A DNA stretch of 34,666 nt from DTU036 sp964346475 (GCA_964346475.1 CAYFUM010000016.1:1-34666), one strand, 5' to 3'. Shown: positions 15,495 to 25,203, counted from the first letter of the stretch. Program-made: numbers and translations. Notes: generated by a model from the sequence alone, not told the origin.

Positions 15495-18400
15495 ATGAAT
15501 CAGATATATATTGAAAAAAAGCCAGAGTTTCGCTTTAAAAACCAGCAGCTTATCAAGGAGCTTAATAGGCTCTATGATGTAGAGATTGAAGACCTTCGGA
15601 TAGTCAATCTTTTCTACCGTGAAGAGGCTTTTACTAATAAAGTTCTCCAGGAAATTTTTCTTCAGCCTGATCAGGATCTTACAGACAGCTTTAGAGCCCC
15701 TGAGGGATACAGACTGCTTAGAACAGAATATGTTCCTGGACAGTTTAATCAGCTCACCTTTTGGGTGTCAAAATCTCTAGCCCTTCTAGGAGAAGATGAA
15801 GAAATATCATCATCCTTTATTTATCTAATCAAGGGTGTTAGTGATGAAAAGTGGGATGATGTAAGGTCTTTTTTTGTCAATCCTGTTGAGTCCTATGAGA
15901 GAGAAATTGATGATTTTTCACCTGCCAAATCTCGCAGTGATAGAGATATCGGCTTTGATTTGATAGAGGACATATTTACACTGTCAGAAGAAAACTTCTG
16001 CCTTGACTATAACCTGGCAATGGATAGTGAGGATGTTAAGGTTATTAAGGACTATTTTGGGGAGGAAGGAAGGGCCCCTAGCTACAGTGAACTTAGACTC
16101 CTGGATACATACTGGTCCGACCACTGTCGCCACACTACTTTTAATACCCAGCTCTTAGATATTGATTTTAGTAAGAACAACATAGAAGAAGCCAAGGAAA
16201 TCTTTGACTTCTATGACCTTAATAGAAAGCTCTATACAAGCAAGAAGAGAAGTCTTATGGATCTTGCTATCTTTAGCATACGCAAGGAAAAGGCAGCGGG
16301 TAACCTAGAGGATCTTGAAGAGAGTGAAGAAATAAATGCCTGCAGTATTGAAAGGCGCCTTGGAGATGAAGACTATCTGATCATGTTTAAAAATGAGACC
16401 CACAACCACCCAACAGAAATTGAGCCCTTTGGTGGAGCCGCGACCTGTTTGGGAGGAGCTATCAGGGACCCCCTTTCTGGAAGAAGTTATGTCTACCAGG
16501 CTATGAGGGTAAGTGGGGCCAGGGACCCAATGGATACCAGGGTTCTGCCGGGTAAACTTCCCCAGCAGATAATAACCAAAAGAGCAGCTGAGGGCTACTC
16601 CTCCTATGGAAATCAGATTGGTTTGGCAGCTGGCCATGTCAAGGAATACTACCATCCTGGTTTTGAGGCTAAGCGCTTGGAGGCAGGCTTTGTTATAGCT
16701 GCGGCAAAAAAGAGCCATGTCTATAGAGGGAATCCCAAAAAAGGTGATCTACTAGTTTTAATTGGTGGTCCCACAGGAAGAGATGGTATCGGCGGTGCTG
16801 CTGGATCATCGAAGAGCCACCAGGAGGATATTGCCAGTGGAGCCGCCAGTGAGGTTCAAAAGGGCAATGCTCCCGAGGAGAGAAAACTCCAGAGGTTCTT
16901 TAGGATTGAAGAGATAGGTCCCAGGATAATCCGTTGTAATGATCTTGGGGCGGGTGGAATTAGCGTTGCTTTCGGTGAGATCGCCGAGGGACTGGAAATA
17001 GACATTCAGGAAGTTCCCCTTAAATACAAGGAGATCTATCCCTGGGAAATTCTACTTAGTGAATCCCAGGAAAGAATGGCTCTGGTTATTAAAAAAGAAG
17101 ATTTAGATCTCTTTAAAAGCCATGCTAGGAGAGAGGATTTAAATCTCACTGTGATAGGTGAGGTTACTGACAAGCAGCGCTTTGTCGTAAAATACCAGGG
17201 CAGAGTTCTAGTAGACCTTAGCAGAGAATTTATAGAAAAGGCTGGCGCTGAAAAGAGTGCCAATGTTGAAGTTGAGCCCATAAAATTTGAAGATTATCCC
17301 TATGAGGGCCTAATTGATAAAAAGGAGCTAAGGGAAGCTTCCCAGCAGGGCCTAGTGGAAATGTTTGATAGCAGTGTCGGAGGCCTTAACCTACTAAATC
17401 CCTATGGCGGCAGTAGAAGAAAGAGCTTTGTAGATGGCATGGTTTCAAAAATACCAGGTGTGGATAGCGATGATGTGACAATCTCCACCCAGGGTTTTGA
17501 TCCCTATCTAGCTCAGTGGAGTCCCTACCATGGTGCTCAAATGGCCGTTTTACAATCCCTGGCAAAAAACCTGGTCCTGGGTGGGGATATTAGGGGCCAG
17601 AGGCTGAGCTTCCAGGAGTATTTTGAGGGGCTTAAAGATGATCCTAAAAAATGGGCCAAACCCTTTATGGCTCTTCTAGGTGCCAACAGCGTCCTCCATC
17701 ATTTTGGTCTGGCATCCATAGGAGGAAAGGACAGTATGAGCGGTAGCTTCTACTGGGAGGAGGGGGAGATACATGTTCCCCCAAGCCTAATCTCCTTTAG
17801 TGTTAATACGGGTAAGCTTGACCAGGTTAGAAGCAGTGAATTTAAAGCCGCCGGCAATGAAGTATATATTTATGAAATAGCCTTGAAGAAGGACAAGACC
17901 ATAGATCTAGAAAGTGCTAGTCTGGCCTTTGAAGGTTTTATTAAAGACAGAGAAAAAATCCTTTCAGCCAGTGTAGTTACCATGAGTTTAAGACATGCCA
18001 TAGAAAATGCTTGTTTTGGAAATCATCTAGGCTGTGAATTACTAGAAGATGGCTATCCCCTGGCTTCTCTCCTGGTGGAGGTAGAGACAGGAAGTAAGCT
18101 AAGTGGAGCAAGACTTGTAGGGAGGGTAATAGAAAAGCCCCTTCTTATCCTAGATGGCCAGGAGTACTCCCTAGATATATCCCTTGAGAAGAAGGAGGCT
18201 CATTTAAGCCCGGTCTTTGAAATCTATAACAAGCCAGGTAGGGACCTTCTTGGAGAGAGCTTTAGCTATGAAAAAGAAGGTAAAAAAGATGAAGATGTAA
18301 GGGTCTTTATTCCAATCTTCCCAGGTGCAGGCAGTGATGAGGAGCTTGTCAAGAAATTCTCCCAGGAGGGGGCAAGGGTAGAAAGCTGGGTCTTTGGTCT

Positions 18401-19046
18401 AGGGGATATGGAAAAATCCCTAGAAGAGCTTGCTAAAAAAATTGATGATTGCCAGGTCCTGGTCCTAGCCGGTGGTTTTTCTCCAGTTAACCTCCCCGAG
18501 GGAACTGCCAAGTTTATTGAAACAGTTTTTAGAAGAAAAACTGTTAAAGACGCTTTTCATAGGCTGGTTGATAGAGGGGATTATGTGCTAGGTATTTCCA
18601 ATGGTTTCCAGGCCTTGGTTAGACTGGGAGTCTTTTACGATGGCAGGATTATTGATCCCCAGGCAGTAACCATGGGCTTTACCCTTAATAGGATAGGCAG
18701 ACACCAGTCACTTCTCGTGAAGACCAGGTGTATTAACAATAGGTCTCCCTGGCTTAGCAGGGCTCAGGAGGACTCCTATTGGTCCCTGGTATCAAATAGC
18801 GAGGCTTGCTTTTTTATGAGTGAAGAAGATAAAGAGCTTCTCCTATCTAGAAACCAGATAGCCAGTGTTTACCAGGAAAACCCAGTGGGATCCATGATGG
18901 ATATAGAGGGTCTCACTAGCCCCTGTGGACAGATCTTTGGTAGGATGAGCCGTGATGATGAACTAGATGAGGGACTTCTAAAGAATGTTTACGATGGTAA
19001 AAGCATGGACATCTTTGGAGCCCTGGTCTCCAGTATAAGGAGGTAG
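15495..19046 (+). CDS. purL: FGAM synthase, single-chain PurL with degenerate glutaminase domain
   Basis: This 1183-residue enzyme should convert FGAR to FGAM with ATP in purine step four. It is the single-chain Gram-positive form: an N-terminal PurS-like part, two AIR-synthase-like halves (TYWSDHCRH at 205-213, NETHNHP at 300-306, later IGGKDSMSG) and a C-terminal PurQ-like glutaminase domain from about 935. The synthetase motifs look intact. The glutaminase motifs do not. The nucleophile motif GICNGFQ reads GISNGFQ with S1035. The HGE motif reads NSE, with N1101 for the catalytic His, though E1103 remains. PGTNCEYD reads PGAGSDEE (943-950), and GGFSAGDEPDG reads GGFSPVNLPEG (993-1003). The reading frame is open, so the domain persists as a scaffold but should not hydrolyse glutamine. 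The gene leads the pur operon; purE follows after one base. Confidence 0.95.
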   Translation: MNQIYIEKKPEFRFKNQQLIKELNRLYDVEIEDLRIVNLFYREEAFTNKVLQEIFLQPDQDLTDSFRAPEGYRLLRTEYVPGQFNQLTFWVSKSLALLGEDEEISSSFIYLIKGVSDEKWDDVRSFFVNPVESYEREIDDFSPAKSRSDRDIGFDLIEDIFTLSEENFCLDYNLAMDSEDVKVIKDYFGEEGRAPSYSELRLLDTYWSDHCRHTTFNTQLLDIDFSKNNIEEAKEIFDFYDLNRKLYTSKKRSLMDLAIFSIRKEKAAGNLEDLEESEEINACSIERRLGDEDYLIMFKNETHNHPTEIEPFGGAATCLGGAIRDPLSGRSYVYQAMRVSGARDPMDTRVLPGKLPQQIITKRAAEGYSSYGNQIGLAAGHVKEYYHPGFEAKRLEAGFVIAAAKKSHVYRGNPKKGDLLVLIGGPTGRDGIGGAAGSSKSHQEDIASGAASEVQKGNAPEERKLQRFFRIEEIGPRIIRCNDLGAGGISVAFGEIAEGLEIDIQEVPLKYKEIYPWEILLSESQERMALVIKKEDLDLFKSHARREDLNLTVIGEVTDKQRFVVKYQGRVLVDLSREFIEKAGAEKSANVEVEPIKFEDYPYEGLIDKKELREASQQGLVEMFDSSVGGLNLLNPYGGSRRKSFVDGMVSKIPGVDSDDVTISTQGFDPYLAQWSPYHGAQMAVLQSLAKNLVLGGDIRGQRLSFQEYFEGLKDDPKKWAKPFMALLGANSVLHHFGLASIGGKDSMSGSFYWEEGEIHVPPSLISFSVNTGKLDQVRSSEFKAAGNEVYIYEIALKKDKTIDLESASLAFEGFIKDREKILSASVVTMSLRHAIENACFGNHLGCELLEDGYPLASLLVEVETGSKLSGARLVGRVIEKPLLILDGQEYSLDISLEKKEAHLSPVFEIYNKPGRDLLGESFSYEKEGKKDEDVRVFIPIFPGAGSDEELVKKFSQEGARVESWVFGLGDMEKSLEELAKKIDDCQVLVLAGGFSPVNLPEGTAKFIETVFRRKTVKDAFHRLVDRGDYVLGISNGFQALVRLGVFYDGRIIDPQAVTMGFTLNRIGRHQSLLVKTRCINNRSPWLSRAQEDSYWSLVSNSEACFFMSEEDKELLLSRNQIASVYQENPVGSMMDIEGLTSPCGQIFGRMSRDDELDEGLLKNVYDGKSMDIFGALVSSIRR

Positions 19047-19047
19047 C

Positions 19048-19536
19048 ATGAAGGTAGCAATTATTATGGGGAGTAAGTCAGACCTTCCCGTTGTAGAGAA
19101 GGCTGCGAAGTTACTTGATGAATTTAAGGTAGAAAACACCCTGCGTATACTCAGCGCCCACAGGACCCTAGAGGCAACTCTGGACTTTGTTGGTGGCGCC
19201 CATGAAGAGGGTTATGGAGTGATAATCGCAGCAGCTGGCAAGGCAGCCCACCTTCCAGGGGTTATAGCTGCAGCCACTGACCTTCCAGTTATTGGTATAC
19301 CTATGAAGACCTCTATGATGGGGGGCATGGATTCAGTTCTAAGTATCCTTCAAATGCCAGCGGGGATACCCGTAGCAACGGTAGGGGTGGATGCTGCCGA
19401 GAACGCCGCACTGCTAGCCCTTAGAATCCTTGCTTTAACAGATCCTAGACTGGCATCTTCCTACAGGAACTATGTCGAAAAAATGAAGGAAAAGGTCCTT
19501 AAAGATGATGCAGAGCTGGGAGAGAGAAGTGAATAA
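19048..19536 (+). CDS. purE: N5-CAIR mutase PurE (class I)
   Basis: The 162-residue protein has the PurE fold motifs MGSKSDLP near the N-terminus, SAHRT at about 41-45 and GKAAHLPGVIAA around 74-85. The form SAHRT, rather than SAHK, points to class I, which shuffles the carboxylate of N5-CAIR made by PurK. No purK is in this operon, so it is either elsewhere or bypassed by non-enzymatic carboxylation. AGGAGG lies at the very end of purL, and ATG 19048 follows the purL stop by one base. Confidence 0.94.
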   Translation: MKVAIIMGSKSDLPVVEKAAKLLDEFKVENTLRILSAHRTLEATLDFVGGAHEEGYGVIIAAAGKAAHLPGVIAAATDLPVIGIPMKTSMMGGMDSVLSILQMPAGIPVATVGVDAAENAALLALRILALTDPRLASSYRNYVEKMKEKVLKDDAELGERSE

Positions 19537-19540
19537 TTTG

Positions 19541-20941
19541 ATGGATAAGCTCAAGGAAGAATGCGGGCTTATAGGGATTTTCTCTCGGGAATATCAGCAC
19601 CTGGGCCCCCAGATCTCTGACGCTCTAATCAGCCTCCAGCACCGGGGCCAGGAGAGTGCAGGCATAGCCACCTATCACGAAGGTGTGATGATGCACTACA
19701 AAAACATGGGTCTTGTAAGGGATGTTTTCAACGAGGAAAATTTAAGGCCCTTTAATGGCAATGTGGGTATAGGGCACTGCCGCTATTCCACTATGGGAAG
19801 TGCGGCAAGAAGAAATGCCCAGCCCCTGGTAGTTGAGTTTAAAGCTGGTTCTATGGCCCTGGCTCATAATGGCAATCTTATTAACGCAGTGGAGATTAGA
19901 GGAGATTTAATTGACCAGGGCTTTAGTTTTACTTCAACCAGCGATAGTGAGATCATAATCAAGCTCATCGCTATTCACTATAAGGATAATCCCTTAGAGG
20001 CCATAAAAAAATCCCTTGACCAGGTCAAGGGAGGCTACGCCCTGGTTCTGATTATTGAGGGCAAGCTCTATGGGATAAGAGACCCCAATGGACTTAGACC
20101 CCTAGTGCTGGGACAAAAGAAAAATGGGGACTATGTGCTGGCCAGCGAGACCTGTGCTCTGGATCTACTGGATGCAGAGTTTATAAGGGATGTAGATAAG
20201 GGGGAAATAGTAGAAATTGATGAAGGGGGTTACACTTCCCACTACTATGACACCAGTAAACCCATGAAACTCTGTGGCTTTGAATTTGTGTATTTTTCTA
20301 GGCCAGATAGTAACTTAGCCGGTAGAAATGTCTACCAGGCTAGGCAGGAATTTGGAAGGATTCTGGCTAGGAAGGACTCGCAAAAGTATGACCTGGTGGC
20401 AGCTGTACCAGAAAGTGGTGTGCCTGCTGCCATTGGCTATGCCATGGAGTCTGATACCATCTATTCTACAGCCTTTATTAAAAATAAGTATATAGGAAGG
20501 ACCTTTACCGATCCTACCCAGGAGGACAGGGAGAGGGCTCTGAGGTTAAAACTCTCTATCTTAAAGAGCAATATACAGGGGAAAAGGATTGTCATTGTCG
20601 ATGATTCCATAGTAAGGGGAACAACCCTTAGGACAATTATCCATGATCTTAAGAAGGCTGGAGCCAAGGAGGTCCATGTCAGAATAGGTTCTCCACTGGT
20701 GGCCTACTCCTGTTTTTTTGGAATAGATACGCCAACAAAAAAATCCCTAATTGCCGCCAACATGACAGAAAGGGAAATTGAGGAGTACATAGGCGCTGAT
20801 AGCCTGAAATTTATCAGTCCTGAAGATTTTGTTGCAGCAGTAGGACTACCCGATGAGATCATGTGTAAGGCCTGTTTTACTGGGGATTATCCCATGGAAG
20901 TGCCCAAAACCCACAATAAATACGTCTTTGAGAAATACTAG
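19541..20941 (+). CDS. purF: amidophosphoribosyltransferase PurF (Fe-S type)
   Basis: The 466-residue enzyme makes phosphoribosylamine from PRPP and glutamine, the committed step. An N-terminal Ntn glutaminase domain has C8 as the nucleophile after a seven-residue propeptide (KEECGLIGIF), with HRGQESAG and HNGN motifs. A phosphoribosyltransferase domain has the PRPP loop IVIVDDSIVRGTT. C245, C391, C442 and C445 (the last two as CKAC) are placed as in Bacillus PurF, which binds a 4Fe-4S cluster, so the enzyme is probably oxygen-sensitive. I chose ATG 19541, four bases after the purE stop, so that the propeptide has the usual length. In-frame ATG 19505 and GTG 19529 lie inside purE. Unlike PurL, its glutaminase site is intact. 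Confidence 0.94.
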   Translation: MDKLKEECGLIGIFSREYQHLGPQISDALISLQHRGQESAGIATYHEGVMMHYKNMGLVRDVFNEENLRPFNGNVGIGHCRYSTMGSAARRNAQPLVVEFKAGSMALAHNGNLINAVEIRGDLIDQGFSFTSTSDSEIIIKLIAIHYKDNPLEAIKKSLDQVKGGYALVLIIEGKLYGIRDPNGLRPLVLGQKKNGDYVLASETCALDLLDAEFIRDVDKGEIVEIDEGGYTSHYYDTSKPMKLCGFEFVYFSRPDSNLAGRNVYQARQEFGRILARKDSQKYDLVAAVPESGVPAAIGYAMESDTIYSTAFIKNKYIGRTFTDPTQEDRERALRLKLSILKSNIQGKRIVIVDDSIVRGTTLRTIIHDLKKAGAKEVHVRIGSPLVAYSCFFGIDTPTKKSLIAANMTEREIEEYIGADSLKFISPEDFVAAVGLPDEIMCKACFTGDYPMEVPKTHNKYVFEKY

Positions 20942-20949
20942 GAGGAGAG

Positions 20950-21948
20950 ATGAAAATCAGCTATAAAGATGCTGGAGTCGATGTTGATAGAGGACAAGAC
21001 GCAGTAAAGAAGATGAAAAGCTATGTAGAAGCGACCCAGGGCCCCGAGGTTTTAACCGAGCTTGGATCCTTTGCTGGTCTCTATGAACTTCCTAGGGGAC
21101 TAAAAAACCCTGTTCTGGTCAGCGGGACCGATGGTGTGGGTACAAAAATTCTACTAGCCAAGACCCTGGGATATATGGATAACCTAGGCCAGGACCTTGT
21201 TGCCATGTGTGTCAACGATATCCTATGTCATGGAGCTAGACCCCTTTTCTTTTTAGATTATCTGGCCTCAGCTCGACTGGAGCCCTCGGAGGTAGCCCAG
21301 GTTGTGGCCTCCATAGCAGGAGCCTGTAAAGAGGTAGGCTGCGCACTAATCGGAGGAGAAACAGCTGAGATGCCAGGGATGTACCAGCCCGGAGATATGG
21401 ATATGGCTGGCTTTTGTGTTGGCATCCAGGAGAAGGATAAACTTATTACCGGTGAGAAAATAAAGGAGGGGGATGCTATTATCGGTCTTGCCTCCAGTGG
21501 TTTTCACTCCAATGGCTATTCCCTTCTTAGAAAGATTTTTCTGGAGCACTATCCCCAGTACCTGGACAAGTATGGTGAGGAGCTCTGTAGGCCCACAAGG
21601 CTCTACGTAAAACCAGTTCTTGAACTTATAGATGAGCTTGAAGTTCTTGGCCTTAGCCATATTACAGGGGGAGGTTTTATTGAAAATATTCCCAGGGTCC
21701 TACCCAAGGGGCTGAGCTTTCATATAGATACGGCCTCCTGGCAGAGGAGTGAACTAATTGAACATACAGCCAAGCTAACTGGCCTTGATAAGAAGGAGCT
21801 TTATAACACCTTTAACATGGGCATTGGCATGGTGGTTATAGTTAGTCAAGAAAATAAAAAAAGAGCCCTAGACCTCCTTGAAAAGAAGGATCTAAAAGCC
21901 TGGGATATTGGCAAGGTTATTTCCTCGGATGAGGCAGTTCTCCTATGA
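20950..21948 (+). CDS. purM: AIR synthetase PurM
   Basis: The 332-residue enzyme closes FGAM to AIR with ATP. Conserved motifs are visible: SGTDGVGTK around 58-66, CVNDILCHGA near 92-101 and GGETAEMPGMY near 135-145. A HITGGGFIENIPR segment opens the C-terminal half. AGGAGGAG precedes ATG 20950, eight bases after the purF stop. The gene ends in an ATGA overlap with purN. Confidence 0.95.
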   Translation: MKISYKDAGVDVDRGQDAVKKMKSYVEATQGPEVLTELGSFAGLYELPRGLKNPVLVSGTDGVGTKILLAKTLGYMDNLGQDLVAMCVNDILCHGARPLFFLDYLASARLEPSEVAQVVASIAGACKEVGCALIGGETAEMPGMYQPGDMDMAGFCVGIQEKDKLITGEKIKEGDAIIGLASSGFHSNGYSLLRKIFLEHYPQYLDKYGEELCRPTRLYVKPVLELIDELEVLGLSHITGGGFIENIPRVLPKGLSFHIDTASWQRSELIEHTAKLTGLDKKELYNTFNMGIGMVVIVSQENKKRALDLLEKKDLKAWDIGKVISSDEAVLL

Positions 21949-22487
21949 AAATAGTTATATTTGCCTCGGGCAGCGGCTCCACCTTTTCCTATTTGGCTAA
22001 TAATATAAGGGGCTTTGAAATACTGGGTCTCTTCTGTGATAGGAAAAATGCTGGGGTTCTTGAAAGGGCTAGGGAGAAGGGGGTAGCCATCTATAGGGTG
22101 GATGATGAGGGTAGCTGGAAGGACCAGCTCCTTGAGCTAGACCCTGACTACATCCTGCTTGCTGGCTATCTTAAAATCCTTCCGGCAGACATTGTAGATA
22201 GCTTTAAAGACAGGATACTCAATGTCCATCCCTCCCTGCTACCCAAGTATGGCGGTAGGGATTTTTATGGTGATAGGGTTCATAGGGCTGTTTTAGAAAA
22301 TAAAGAGAAGGAAACCGGCTCTACCATCCACCTGGTAGATAAAGGTATTGATACTGGCAGAATTCTTGCCCAGGTCAGGGTTCCCGTCTACCAAGATGAT
22401 ACTGTTGAGAGCCTGGCTGAAAGAGTCCAGAAGGCGGAGAAACCTCTCTACCTAGAGACATTTTTAACCTATGGAGGTAGAAAATGA
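21945..22487 (+). CDS. purN: GAR transformylase PurN
   Basis: The 180-residue folate-dependent enzyme formylates GAR. The catalytic trio is N93 and H95 in NVHPSLLPKY, and D136 in KGIDTGRI. The N-terminal VIFASGSGSTF loop binds the GAR phosphate. It is slightly shorter than the usual 190-210 residues, with a short C-terminus and no sign of frameshift. It overlaps purM and purH by four bases on each side (ATGA), so the three are probably translated in sequence. Confidence 0.94.
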   Translation: MKIVIFASGSGSTFSYLANNIRGFEILGLFCDRKNAGVLERAREKGVAIYRVDDEGSWKDQLLELDPDYILLAGYLKILPADIVDSFKDRILNVHPSLLPKYGGRDFYGDRVHRAVLENKEKETGSTIHLVDKGIDTGRILAQVRVPVYQDDTVESLAERVQKAEKPLYLETFLTYGGRK

Positions 22488-23971
22488 GAGCACTTGTAAG
22501 CGTTTATGATAAGAGTGGATTGGATCTTTTAATTCCCCAGCTGATAGCCAAGGGTTATGAACTTATAAGCACTGGGGGAAGCTATAAGTATATAAAGGAG
22601 CTGGGCTTTGATGTTATCGAGGCCTCAGAGCTAACAGGATCTCCTGAAATACTGGGAGGTAGGGTTAAAACCCTCCATCCAAAAATTCACGGTGGCATCC
22701 TTGCTAGGAGGGTGGAGGATGATCTGCGAGAACTCAAGAAAAACTACATAGAGCCTATCGACCTTGTGGTTTGCAACATCTACCCTTTTTTTGAAAAGAT
22801 GAAGGAAGACTTGGATTTTGATGAACTCATTGAGTTTATTGATATAGGTGGACCCACCATGCTGAGGGCGGCTGCCAAAAATTTAAACTATGTCACTGTC
22901 CTATCAGACCCAGGCCAATATGATGAATTCTTAGAAAGATTAAAAGAAGGGAAATTAGATGAGAACTATAGAAGAAGTCTAGCCGCCAAGGTCTTTAGTT
23001 TGACATCTAGCTATGACAGTGCCATAGCCAACTATCTGTGTGAAGAGGATTTCCCAGAAAGCCTGGTCCTAGGTTATGAGAAAAAGGGAGAGTTAAGGTA
23101 TGGAGAAAATCCCCATCAAAGGGCAGCCTTTTATGTAGAGCCAATCAGGGGTGGGTTTTTAACGGATCTATCAGTCCTCTGGGGCAAGGAGCTATCCTAT
23201 AACAATTACAGGGATATGGAAATAGCCTGGGAGCTATCCCAGGAATTTAAGGAGATTTGTGCAGTAGCGGTTAAGCACAATACCCCCTGCGGCGTTGCCC
23301 TGGGCGAAAGTGTTTTGGAGGCCTATAAAAAAGCCCACGACTGCGATCCGGTTTCTGTTTTTGGTGGGATAGTTGCTATAAATCATCCAGTGGATAGAGC
23401 CACTGCAGAGCTAATGAATGAGACCTTCCTAGAAATAGTCATGGCTCCAGGCTTTAGCCAGGAAGCCCTGGAAGAGCTAAAAAAGAAGAAAAATCTTAGG
23501 ATAGTCCAGGTAAACTCATCGGAGGAGACCCGGCTTAGTATGATGAGCCTAGGCGGAGGTCTTTTAGTACAGGACAAGGATCTTGACTTTATTGATAAGC
23601 TTCACTGTGTAACTAAAAGAGAGCCCAGTGAAGAGGAAAAAGAGGAGCTACTTTTTGCCATGAAGGTAGCCAAGTATGTTAAGAGCAATGCTATTGTTGT
23701 CAGTGAGGATAGGGCTGCCAGGGGAATTGGTGGCGGCAGTGTCAACCGCATAGATGCAGCAAAATATGCTTTAGATAGGGCTCCCGGGGCCCGAGTATTA
23801 GCTTCCGATGCCTTCTTTCCCTTCAGTGATGTTGTAGAGCTTGCTGCAATAAAAGGGATAAGGGCAATAATTCAACCAGGAGGATCCCTGCGGGATGAGG
23901 AATCAATAGAGCTTTGTGATAAAGAAGGTATAGCTATGCTCTTTACTGGCATGCGCCATTTTAAACATTAG
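22484..23971 (+). CDS. purH: bifunctional AICAR transformylase/IMP cyclohydrolase PurH
   Basis: The 495-residue enzyme carries out the last two steps to IMP. The N-terminal MGS-like cyclohydrolase (about 1-130) shows LISTGGSYKYI and GGRVKTLHPKIHGGIL. The transformylase domain (about 195-495) shows RYGENPHQ at 205-212 and the catalytic KH pair K264-H265 in KHNTPCG. The last segment IKGIRAIIQPGGSLRDEE is typical. Its stop TAG is embedded in the AGGAGG that serves purD. Confidence 0.95.
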   Translation: MRALVSVYDKSGLDLLIPQLIAKGYELISTGGSYKYIKELGFDVIEASELTGSPEILGGRVKTLHPKIHGGILARRVEDDLRELKKNYIEPIDLVVCNIYPFFEKMKEDLDFDELIEFIDIGGPTMLRAAAKNLNYVTVLSDPGQYDEFLERLKEGKLDENYRRSLAAKVFSLTSSYDSAIANYLCEEDFPESLVLGYEKKGELRYGENPHQRAAFYVEPIRGGFLTDLSVLWGKELSYNNYRDMEIAWELSQEFKEICAVAVKHNTPCGVALGESVLEAYKKAHDCDPVSVFGGIVAINHPVDRATAELMNETFLEIVMAPGFSQEALEELKKKKNLRIVQVNSSEETRLSMMSLGGGLLVQDKDLDFIDKLHCVTKREPSEEEKEELLFAMKVAKYVKSNAIVVSEDRAARGIGGGSVNRIDAAKYALDRAPGARVLASDAFFPFSDVVELAAIKGIRAIIQPGGSLRDEESIELCDKEGIAMLFTGMRHFKH

Positions 23972-23979
23972 GAGGACCG

Positions 23980-25197
23980 ATGAAGGTTTTAATTGTGGGT
24001 TCTGGAGCTAGAGAGCACGCTCTGCTCTATGCTCTTAAAGAAAACCATCCTGACTTTGATTATTATGCTATGCCTGGAAATCCGGGCATGCAAATTCCTA
24101 CTTTGGATACAGATGAAGGACTAGAAGAGGACTGGGACCTGGTTATAATTGGTCCTGAGGATCCCCTAGTCCAGGGCCTAGCGGACAGGTACAGAGAAAA
24201 GGGTATAGCTGTATTTGGACCTGGAGCCCAGGCTGCTGCCCTTGAAGGCAGTAAGGTTTTTAGTAAGAAGTTCATGGAAAAATATGAGATACCCACAGCA
24301 GCTTTTTTTGAGACCAATGACTATCTTAGAGCTAGGGAGGGCTTAAAGAGCTTTAGAGACTTACCTGTTATAAAGGCCGATGGCCTAGCTGGAGGTAAGG
24401 GAGTATTTTTGCCGGAAACCCTTTCTGAGGCAGAAGAGGCCTTGGAGTCCCTTATGAAGGATAGGCTCCTTGGAGAAAGTGGCAGTAGACTTGTACTGGA
24501 GGAGAGGCTAGAGGGTCCTGAAATATCCTTCTTCTATTTGGTCAATAAAAAAGGCTACAGGTATCTGGGAAGTGCCAGGGACCACAAGAGGGCCTATGAT
24601 GGTGGCAAGGGTCCAAATACAGGGGGCATGGGAACCTTTTCTCCAGTGCCTGATCTTAGTAAAAAAGATCTAGAAGAAATCGATAGCATAATGGAGAAGA
24701 CCTATAGGGGTATTATTAGAGAAAACATGGATTATCGTGGTGTTATCTTTATTGGTTGTATGAGGACCTCTTCTGGCCTTAAAGTATTAGAATATAATGT
24801 GCGTTTTGGAGATCCGGAGACCCAGGTTTTAATGGCTAGACTTGATAGTGATTTTTTTGAGCTTTGCCTTGCTGTAGCAGAAAATAAAGACCTGCCTGGG
24901 GTTAAACTAAAAGATCAGGTTGCCCTTTGTGTCGTTGCAGCTTCTGAGGGTTATCCTGGGAATATTTTAGATGATCAGAAGATAAAAATTGGGGAGCTGG
25001 AGGAGGGTGTTTTACTCTTTTCTGGAGGAACCAAGCTCTTAGAAGGGGAGCTGGTAAACTCAGGGGGAAGGGTGTTTTCCCTGGTTTGCCTTGGATCTAA
25101 CTTTGAAGAGGCCCGCAGGAAGGTCTATAATAATATTGACAGGGTTGAATTTAAGGGTAGGTGGTACCGCAGGGATATCGGTGAGGGCTTAGAATAA
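23980..25197 (+). CDS. purD: GAR synthetase PurD
   Basis: The 405-residue ATP-grasp ligase joins phosphoribosylamine and glycine. It starts with the dinucleotide-like GSGAREHAL and later shows IGPEDPLVQGL, EGSKVFSK, KADGLAGGKGV and the ATP-grasp segment NVRFGDPETQ. AGGAGG (23970-23975) precedes ATG 23980. It is the last purine gene. A small CCTTG/CAAGG hairpin (25202-25206/25211-25215) follows without a T-tract, so some read-through into the next genes is possible. Confidence 0.95.
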   Translation: MKVLIVGSGAREHALLYALKENHPDFDYYAMPGNPGMQIPTLDTDEGLEEDWDLVIIGPEDPLVQGLADRYREKGIAVFGPGAQAAALEGSKVFSKKFMEKYEIPTAAFFETNDYLRAREGLKSFRDLPVIKADGLAGGKGVFLPETLSEAEEALESLMKDRLLGESGSRLVLEERLEGPEISFFYLVNKKGYRYLGSARDHKRAYDGGKGPNTGGMGTFSPVPDLSKKDLEEIDSIMEKTYRGIIRENMDYRGVIFIGCMRTSSGLKVLEYNVRFGDPETQVLMARLDSDFFELCLAVAENKDLPGVKLKDQVALCVVAASEGYPGNILDDQKIKIGELEEGVLLFSGGTKLLEGELVNSGGRVFSLVCLGSNFEEARRKVYNNIDRVEFKGRWYRRDIGEGLE

Positions 25198-25203
25198 TAG
25201 ACC

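Noticed and set aside
16305..16718. 137-codon minus-strand frame
   Set aside because: It is antisense to the conserved NETHNHP region of purL and has no features of its own.
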